A stretch of DNA of 5,386 nucleotides, from contig JAITUD010000211.1 in NCBI GenBank assembly GCA_031286555.1, positions 1 to 5,386 on the forward strand, read 5' to 3'. The translations under genes were made by a program, and so were the position numbers. Each line of letters begins with the position of its first letter. Position 1 is the first letter of the stretch. Under the pieces are notes generated by a model, which saw nothing but the letters and a program-made list of their open reading frames with translations, had not been told where the DNA came from and did not search any database. The DNA comes from Microbacterium sp. (GTDB lineage: Bacteria; Actinomycetota; Actinomycetes; Actinomycetales; Microbacteriaceae). This document shows, piece after piece, positions 1-4,046 of this stretch.

Positions 1-162
1 CAGAAGCTGCCGCGCAACGCCTCGCCGGTGCGCGTGCGCTCGCGCGACGTCATCGACGGCCGCCCCCGCGGTGTCCTCACGAAGTTCGGCATCTCGCGTG
101 TCCGCTTCCGTGACATGGCACACCGTGGCGAGCTGCCCGGCGTGACCAAGTCGAGCTGGTAA
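1..162 (+). CDS. rpsN: 30S ribosomal protein S14 (C-terminal part, zinc-independent form)
   Basis: Frame 1 is open from the left edge to a TAA at 160-162 and gives 53 residues ending in GELPGVTKSSW, the hallmark C-terminus of S14, a small-subunit protein that binds the 3' domain of 16S rRNA in the ribosome head. The segment KFGISRVRFRDMAHRGELPG is also typical. The N-terminal half lies outside the window; full-length actinobacterial proteins of this type are about 100 residues. Zinc-binding S14 proteins carry a CxxC...CxxC ribbon. Here the four ligand positions, seen as residues 16, 19, 32 and 35 of this fragment, are Asp, Asp, Ser and Arg, so this is the zinc-free (C-minus) type. A strong hairpin follows 10 bases after the stop, so rpsN is probably the last gene of its transcript. 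In relatives it often follows rpmB and rpmG, which cannot be seen here. The identification is near certain. Confidence 0.97.
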   Translation, partial: QKLPRNASPVRVRSRDVIDGRPRGVLTKFGISRVRFRDMAHRGELPGVTKSSW

Positions 163-172
163 GCATCCGCTT

Positions 173-210
173 CAGAAGGGGCGAGGATCTTCGGATCCTC
201 GCCCCTTCTG
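173..210 (+). terminator. Hairpin terminator after rpsN
   Basis: A perfect 17-bp stem (173-189 with 194-210) closes on a TTCG loop at 190-193; UUCG is an exceptionally stable RNA tetraloop. It starts 10 bases after the rpsN stop. No T-run follows the 3' arm, only CATGTCC. U-less hairpins are commonly proposed terminators in high-GC actinobacteria. The structure is seen directly; the terminator role is inferred from position. It could alternatively protect the 3' end of the rpsN transcript. Confidence 0.85.
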
Positions 211-230
211 CATGTCCGGAGCGCCGGATC

Positions 231-248
231 ATGTGACGGATGTGACGA
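231..248. repeat. 9-bp tandem repeat, two copies, upstream of hup
   Basis: ATGTGACGG (231-239) is followed directly by ATGTGACGA (240-248), so eight of nine bases are repeated head to tail. It lies between the rpsN hairpin and the A-tract region of the hup promoter, about 80 bases upstream of the proposed -10. A tandem half-site for a DNA-binding protein is possible, but chance cannot be excluded for two short copies. Confidence 0.4.
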
Positions 249-266
249 ATGAGGCGCGACACACCA

Positions 267-303
267 CGAAAATCGCCCGAAACCCGCGAAATGACGCGGA
301 AAA
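267..303. promoter_or_regulatory. Phased A-tracts upstream of hup (possible intrinsic bend or UP-like element)
   Basis: Four short A-runs occur in otherwise GC-rich DNA: AAAA at 269-272, AAA at 280-282, AAA at 289-291 and AAAA at 300-303. Their centres are about 10.5, 8.5-9 and 11.5 bases apart, averaging close to one helical turn, the arrangement that makes DNA bend. Three are preceded by CG (CGAAA) and the last by CGG. The block ends about 16 bases before the proposed hup -10. A bend or an A-rich upstream element recognised by the RNA polymerase alpha subunit is inference; only the phasing is seen. Confidence 0.5.
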
Positions 304-315
304 CACTGGTGTGGT

Positions 316-324
316 TGGTACTGT
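316..324 (+). promoter_or_regulatory. Candidate extended -10 promoter of hup
   Basis: TGG at 316-318 followed by TACTGT at 319-324 fits an extended -10 (TGn plus TAnnnT). No clear -35 hexamer lies 16-19 bases upstream; that region holds the last A-tract. The start of transcription would be near 331, giving a leader of roughly 77 bases before the hup ATG. A 13-bp dyad, GGTCG-TAC-CGACC, sits at 331-343 on the predicted start and could be an operator or a small leader hairpin. Weak evidence: alternatives exist, for example a TTGGTA/TACCGA pair at 315-341. Confidence 0.35.
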
Positions 325-397
325 CGGCACGGTCGTACCGACCAATCGGGGGGCAGCCGCCTTCCGCATCACAACGAATGCGACGGATCTCGTCGCT

Positions 398-403
398 GGA
401 GGA
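398..403 (+). promoter_or_regulatory. Shine-Dalgarno site of hup
   Basis: GGAGGA ends 4 bases before the ATG at 408-410. It selects this ATG over an upstream in-frame start at 249, which would add about 53 residues absent from HU proteins. It is the only properly spaced ribosome-binding site before a complete gene in this window. Confidence 0.9.
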
Positions 404-407
404 TGAC

Positions 408-695
408 ATGGCTGACAAGTCCATCACCAAGACCGAGCTCGTCGCGAGCATCGCTTCCGCCACCGGTCAGAGCCAGGCCACCGTCTCGGGTGTCCTCGAC
501 GCGCTGTTCGCTTCCGTCTCGGACGCCGTCGCCAAGGGCAGCAAGGTCTCGATCCCGGGCTGGATCGCGTTCGAGCAGGTGGCGACCGCTGCCCGCACCG
601 GCCGCAACCCTCAGACCGGCGCCGAGATCAAGATCCCGGCCGGCAAGCGCGTCAAGGTGACCGCCGGCTCCAAGCTGAAGGCCGCCGTCAAGTAA
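408..695 (+). CDS. hup: HU-family DNA-binding protein
   Basis: This 95-residue protein is a member of the HU/IHF family: small dimeric nucleoid proteins that bind and bend DNA with little sequence preference and help compact the chromosome. The N-terminal helical part (residues 5-45, ITKTELVASIASATG onward) is typical. Residues 50-95 form the beta-sheet and DNA-embracing arm, with the conserved arm-tip motif RTGRNPQTG at residues 63-71; Pro68 is the expected DNA-intercalating proline. The usual GFG(T)F before the arm is replaced by GWIAF (51-55). The length matches the basic family size, and there is no lysine/alanine-rich C-terminal tail of the kind found in mycobacterial HupB and Streptomyces HupS. 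The start is fixed by the GGAGGA site and by the family N-terminus. It is flanked by terminators on both sides, so it is likely monocistronic. HU could regulate its own promoter, but that is speculation. Confidence 0.96.
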   Translation: MADKSITKTELVASIASATGQSQATVSGVLDALFASVSDAVAKGSKVSIPGWIAFEQVATAARTGRNPQTGAEIKIPAGKRVKVTAGSKLKAAVK

Positions 696-709
696 GACAG
701 CTGCGTCGC

Positions 710-739
710 AAGGCCGTCGTCCTCCGGGACGGCGGCCTT
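710..739 (+). terminator. Hairpin terminator after hup
   Basis: A 13-bp stem (710-722 with 727-739) contains one T/G wobble (717 with 732) and closes on a TCCG tetraloop at 723-726. It starts 14 bases after the hup stop. As with the rpsN hairpin, no T-run follows. The structure is seen; termination is inferred from position. Confidence 0.8.
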
Positions 740-771
740 CGTGCATCCGGATCCGGCCTGCCCCGATGGGC

Positions 772-856
772 GTCACGCCTGCAGGCAGAGATGACGTCGG
801 TGGGCCGAATCGGGCCATCCCCGCCTGCATCCGGTCGTCCTGCCTGTAGGCGTGAC
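772..856. repeat. Long intergenic inverted repeat (17-bp arms, 51-nt spacer)
   Basis: The left arm, GTCACGCCTGCAGGCAG (772-788), is the reverse complement of 840-856 apart from one position that would be a G-U wobble in RNA (781 with 847). The left arm also contains the 10-bp palindrome GCCTGCAGGC (777-786). The spacer holds a smaller palindrome, CCGAATCGG (805-813). It lies downstream of the hup terminator and upstream of the next promoter, so it belongs to neither expected mature transcript. Possible roles are a second terminator, a structured small RNA, a protein-binding dyad, or a remnant of a small mobile repeat. No convincing target-site duplication flanks it. Confidence 0.75.
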
Positions 857-879
857 CGGGCGCAGCCGCGGCGCCGGCG

Positions 880-893
880 GCATCCGGGGATGC
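880..893. promoter_or_regulatory. Small dyad in the -35 region of the copD/ctaG promoter
   Basis: GCATCC (880-885) and GGATGC (888-893) form an inverted repeat around a GG centre. It overlaps the place where a -35 hexamer would lie for the -10 at 904-909, a typical operator position. However, GCATCC is unusually common throughout this window, so the dyad may only reflect word bias. Confidence 0.3.
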
Positions 894-903
894 GGGGACA
901 ACT

Positions 904-909
904 TAGGCT
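904..909 (+). promoter_or_regulatory. -10 box of a leaderless promoter for the copD/ctaG gene
   Basis: TAGGCT fits the actinobacterial -10 consensus TAnnnT and is followed by six bases and then the GTG start at 916, so transcription should begin at or next to the start codon. The TAG is in frame with the gene, so translation cannot begin further upstream. GGAGG at 910-914 is only one base from the GTG, too close to act as a Shine-Dalgarno site. No clear -35 hexamer is visible. Confidence 0.65.
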
Positions 910-915
910 GGAGGG

Positions 916-2898
916 GTGAACTCCTACCGCCTCGCGGGCATCGCGACCCTGGTTCTCGCCGCCTCCGCGGCGCTGGTGGTCGCCCTCGTCTTCGGCGGCG
1001 GTGCGGCCGAGCTGGTGTTCGCCGACCCGGGCGCGGTCGTGCGCTGGGCGCTGCCCGCCAGCAAGATGATCGCCAACCTCGCCGCCGCGGCGATGCTGGG
1101 CCCGCTGGTGCTCGCCCTGTTCGCGCTGAAGTCGGGCTCCAAGAACTTCGAGCTCGCCGTCGACACCGCATCCGTCGGCGCGGCCCTCTTCACGATCGCG
1201 TCGGCCTTCGGAGCGTTCTTCACCTTCCTCGCCGCCTTCAACGCCAAGCTCAGCCTCGGCCCTCAGTTCGGCGAGCAGCTGGGCCGGTTCCTCATCGAGC
1301 TGCCGCTCGGACAGGCCTGGCTGGTCACGGTGCTGATGGGCGCGGCGGTGACGGTGATCGCCTTCGCCGCACGCGGATGGACGGCCGTCCTCTTCACGGC
1401 GATCCTCGCCGCGGCATCCTTCCTGCCCAACGCCACGCAGGGCCACTCCGGCGACGTCGCCGGCCACAACATCGCCGTCAACGCGATCCTGCTGCACACG
1501 GTCGGAGCCGCCGCCTGGATCGGCGGACTGCTACTGCTGGTCCTGCTGCGCGGGCGGGTGTCGGACCTGGCCACGCTGGTGCGCCGCTACTCGTCGATCG
1601 CCCTCGCCGCGTACATCGTGGTCGCGGTCTCCGGCATCGCGCGCGCGGTCGTGGCGATCGGCACCTGGGACGAGCTGTTCAGCCCGTACGGCCTGATCGT
1701 GATCACCAAGGTGCTCCTGCTGGGAGCGCTCGGTGTGCTGGGCGCGGGCTACCGCACCCGGCTCATCCCGCGTCTCGAGGGGGAGCGGCCGCGGCGCACG
1801 TTCTGGATGCTGCTTCTCGGCGAGCTCGCCCTGATCGGACTGGCATCCGGCGCCGCGGCAGCCCTGGCTCGCACGCCCCCGCCCGTGGGTGAGGAGGCGG
1901 CGATCGACCGCACCCCTGCGGAGCGTCTGACCGACTCGCCGCTGCCGCCCGAACTGACGCCGATCCGCTGGATCACCTCGTGGGACATCGACATCCTGTG
2001 GCTGGTCGTGGCCGGGTTCGGACTGGTGTTCTACCTGGCGGCCGTACTCCGGATGCGCAAGCGCGGCGACCGCTGGCCGATCCACCGCACGATCTTCTGG
2101 GTGCTCGGCATGCTCATGCTGGTCTGGGTCACCAGCGGCTCGGTGAACGCGTACCAGGAGTACCTGTTCAGCGTGCACATGCTCGGGCACATGCTGCTGA
2201 GCATGGCGATACCGCTGCTGCTGGTGTCGGGCGCGCCCATCACGCTCGCGCTGCGCACGATCCGCAAGCGCGACGACGGCACCCGAGGTGGACGCGAGTG
2301 GATCATGTGGGCCGTGCACTCCCCGTTCGCACGCGTGATCACGCATCCGTTCGTCGCCGCCGGCCTGTTCGTGCTGTCGCTGTGGGCGTTCTACTTCACC
2401 GATCTGGTGCGCTGGTCGATGTACGACCATCTCGGGCACGAGTGGATGGTCATCCACTTCCTGCTCACCGGCTACCTGTTCGTGATGTCGCTGATCGGCA
2501 TCGATCCGGTGCCGTACCGGCTGCCGTACGCGGGCCGGCTGATCACGCTGATCGCGGTGATGGCGATGCATGCGTTCTTCGGCATCGCGATCATGATGCA
2601 GACCGGCCTGATCGTCGCCGAGTGGTTCGGGTCGATGGGCCGCACCTGGGGCGCGACTCCGCTCGAGGACCAGTACGTCGGCGGCGGCATCGCCTGGTCG
2701 ATCGGCGAGATCCCGACCCTGATCGTCGCGATCACGGTCGCCATCCAGTGGTCGCGCTCGGATGAGCGGATGCAGCGACGTCAGGACCGCCAGGCGGATC
2801 GCAGCGGCGACGCCGAGCTGGAGGAGTACAACGCGAAGCTCGCGGCGCTCGCCGAGCGCGATCGGCGCGAGGCCGAACGGGAGCGCGCCGGGTTCTGA
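916..2898 (+). CDS. CopD/CtaG fusion: copper transport and cytochrome c oxidase assembly membrane protein
   Basis: This 660-residue integral membrane protein has roughly 16 hydrophobic segments. The N-terminal half (about 1-320) resembles CopD copper-resistance proteins; the clearest motif is HTVGAAAWIGG at 194-204 (H-x2-G-x3-W-x-GG). A proline-rich linker without hydrophobic segments (about 319-357) leads to a Caa3_CtaG-type domain (about 358-612). That domain carries the family-like HMLGHMLLSM (421-430), further histidines at 505, 508, 514 and 552, and several methionines in the membrane segments, all plausible copper ligands. CtaG-type proteins help insert copper into haem-copper oxidases and CopD-type proteins move copper across the membrane, so the fusion probably supplies copper for terminal oxidase assembly. 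The last 45 residues form a charged, probably cytoplasmic helix rich in Arg and Glu. The start is GTG: an in-frame TAG 12 bases upstream leaves no earlier choice. It is likely monocistronic and converges on the next gene. The family call is strong; transport direction is not shown by sequence. Confidence 0.93.
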   Translation: MNSYRLAGIATLVLAASAALVVALVFGGGAAELVFADPGAVVRWALPASKMIANLAAAAMLGPLVLALFALKSGSKNFELAVDTASVGAALFTIASAFGAFFTFLAAFNAKLSLGPQFGEQLGRFLIELPLGQAWLVTVLMGAAVTVIAFAARGWTAVLFTAILAAASFLPNATQGHSGDVAGHNIAVNAILLHTVGAAAWIGGLLLLVLLRGRVSDLATLVRRYSSIALAAYIVVAVSGIARAVVAIGTWDELFSPYGLIVITKVLLLGALGVLGAGYRTRLIPRLEGERPRRTFWMLLLGELALIGLASGAAAALARTPPPVGEEAAIDRTPAERLTDSPLPPELTPIRWITSWDIDILWLVVAGFGLVFYLAAVLRMRKRGDRWPIHRTIFWVLGMLMLVWVTSGSVNAYQEYLFSVHMLGHMLLSMAIPLLLVSGAPITLALRTIRKRDDGTRGGREWIMWAVHSPFARVITHPFVAAGLFVLSLWAFYFTDLVRWSMYDHLGHEWMVIHFLLTGYLFVMSLIGIDPVPYRLPYAGRLITLIAVMAMHAFFGIAIMMQTGLIVAEWFGSMGRTWGATPLEDQYVGGGIAWSIGEIPTLIVAITVAIQWSRSDERMQRRQDRQADRSGDAELEEYNAKLAALAERDRREAERERAGF

Positions 2899-2904
2899 CG
2901 CGGA

Positions 2905-3978
2905 TCAGTTCGGATCGACGCCGCTGGGGGAGCCGACCCGGATCGATGCCGACCCGTCCTGCAGGATCGTGATCGTCCCGTCCACCGTGAACGGCACGTC
3001 CTCGGAGACGTGCTCGATCGAGCCGTCGAACAGCGACTGGATGTCGACCTCGATGTGCGCGACCGCCTCGGACGGCTCGATCCGCCAGTAGGCGCCGTCC
3101 GGAGTGACGGAGACCTTCGGCTGCGTGGTGATCGACCACTTCGGCAGCGAGTCCGGCGCGAGCCTGTTGCGCACCTCGAGCCCGAACGGGCAGGCAGTCG
3201 GCTGCAGCACCTTCTGCGTCGTGCACTGCGTGAGGAACTGCTCGACGCGCTGCTGCACGACGTTGCGGAACTCCTTCGTCGGCTGCGTCTGCAGGTCGAC
3301 CGGGGTATGGGTGAGCGGCGCGTCGGCGAGCACGCTGACGCCGGGGGAGGACGCGATCGGGGTGTCGACCGTCACCGAGTACACCCCTGGCGTGAACACC
3401 AGCAGGTGCAGAGGCTCGAGCGGGGTGGTCTCGGTACCGGTGATGGCCACCTGGCGCCGGTCCAGCTCGAAGCCGTTCACGGCGAAGACGTCCGCACCGC
3501 GCACGACCAGCTCGACCTCGGCGAGCGGGCTCTTCGCGAACCGCCAGTTCGGGGTCACCCCGACCCAGCCGTCCTGGACGATGTCGAACACGGTGGTTCC
3601 CTCGTGCCCTGCGGCCTTGTAGTTGGCGGTGACGTGGTAGACGTCGCCGTCCTGCTCGGTCTCGAGGTGGATGTCGGTGAGCGGTGCGAGCGCCGCCCGG
3701 CGCAGCAGCGCCTCCGACGCGTTGCCGTCGATTCCCGCGGCCTCGAGCGCGGTGCGGTCGACGGCGACACCGGGCATCTGCAGGGCGTCGGCGGCGCGAC
3801 CGGAGGACAGCATGTCGAGGTAGCGCGAGACGAACGCCGAGGGGCTGTAGAACTGCTGGTAGAGCGTGACCCCGCCCGCTCCGATCGCGGCGATCAGCAG
3901 CACCCCGACGAGGGCCAGGATCGTCAGATCGGCGCCGAGGCGCGCGCGCCGCGGCGCGCCCTCCTCCGGCTGCACCAT
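2905..3978 (-). CDS. Conserved-type single-pass membrane protein of unknown function
   Basis: I do not recognise a characterised family. The 357-residue product has a short cytoplasmic N-terminus (about 1-17), one transmembrane helix (about 18-40, TILALVGVLLIAAIGAGG region) and a long extracytoplasmic part. The stretch after the membrane (about 47-146: FVSRYLDMLSSGRAADAL..., ending in WVGVTPNWRF) resembles the layout of small NTF2-like modules found after anchors in many actinobacterial envelope proteins; this is only an impression. Residues 150-225 look like beta-rich repeats. The only two cysteines, Cys252 and Cys263 (in a TACPFG context), are well placed for an extracellular disulfide. The C-terminal part (about 285-350) is again beta-rich. 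There is no lipobox. The ATG start is fixed by an in-frame TAG 12 bases upstream inside the -10 box. Its stop is 6 bp from that of the convergent copper gene. That it is a real gene is well supported by its coherent anchored protein and promoter; its function is unknown. Confidence 0.85.
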   Translation of the reverse strand: MVQPEEGAPRRARLGADLTILALVGVLLIAAIGAGGVTLYQQFYSPSAFVSRYLDMLSSGRAADALQMPGVAVDRTALEAAGIDGNASEALLRRAALAPLTDIHLETEQDGDVYHVTANYKAAGHEGTTVFDIVQDGWVGVTPNWRFAKSPLAEVELVVRGADVFAVNGFELDRRQVAITGTETTPLEPLHLLVFTPGVYSVTVDTPIASSPGVSVLADAPLTHTPVDLQTQPTKEFRNVVQQRVEQFLTQCTTQKVLQPTACPFGLEVRNRLAPDSLPKWSITTQPKVSVTPDGAYWRIEPSEAVAHIEVDIQSLFDGSIEHVSEDVPFTVDGTITILQDGSASIRVGSPSGVDPN

Positions 3979-3984
3979 GGCGTC

Positions 3985-3990
3985 AGTCTA
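3985..3990 (-). promoter_or_regulatory. -10 box of a leaderless promoter for the reverse membrane-protein gene
   Basis: Read on the minus strand, TAGACT is followed by GACGCC and then the ATG at 3978-3976, giving the same six-base spacing seen at the other two leaderless starts. Its TAG is in frame with the gene. No Shine-Dalgarno sequence precedes the ATG and no clear -35 is visible. Confidence 0.65.
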
Positions 3991-4034
3991 GGAGCGGGCC
4001 GCTGGGACGAAGCCGAGCGCGGTGCGCGAGCGCT

Positions 4035-4040
4035 TAACAT
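4035..4040 (+). promoter_or_regulatory. -10 box of a leaderless promoter for the helicase gene
   Basis: TAACAT is followed by six bases (GGTGGC) and the GTG start at 4047. The TAA is in frame, which closes the reading frame immediately upstream. The expected -35 region (about 4011-4017) overlaps that of the divergent promoter (about 4008-4014), so the two polymerase sites may compete or share a regulator. Confidence 0.65.
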
Positions 4041-4046
4041 GGTGGC

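Noticed and set aside
212..406. Small plus-strand open frame in the rpsN-hup gap
   Set aside because: It has no ribosome-binding site, starts next to the rpsN terminator and covers the likely hup promoter.
249..407. N-terminal extension of HU from an upstream in-frame start
   Set aside because: HU proteins do not carry such an extension, and a well-spaced GGAGGA precedes the ATG at 408.
772..856. Inverted repeat as a complete MITE or insertion-sequence remnant
   Set aside because: No target-site duplication or transposase trace is visible; only a weak GGGC similarity flanks the arms.
910..914. GGAGG as a Shine-Dalgarno site for the copper gene
   Set aside because: Only one base separates it from the GTG at 916, too short to work; a leaderless start fits better.
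852..1892. Plus-strand open frame in another phase, overlapping the copper gene
   Set aside because: Its product is Arg/Gly/Ala-rich low-complexity sequence and it overlaps the well-supported copper gene.
1531..2571. Long minus-strand open frame opposite the copper gene
   Set aside because: It is rich in Arg, His, Gln and Asp with no hydrophobic core, the usual shadow of a GC-rich gene. The plus strand encodes a clear membrane protein here.
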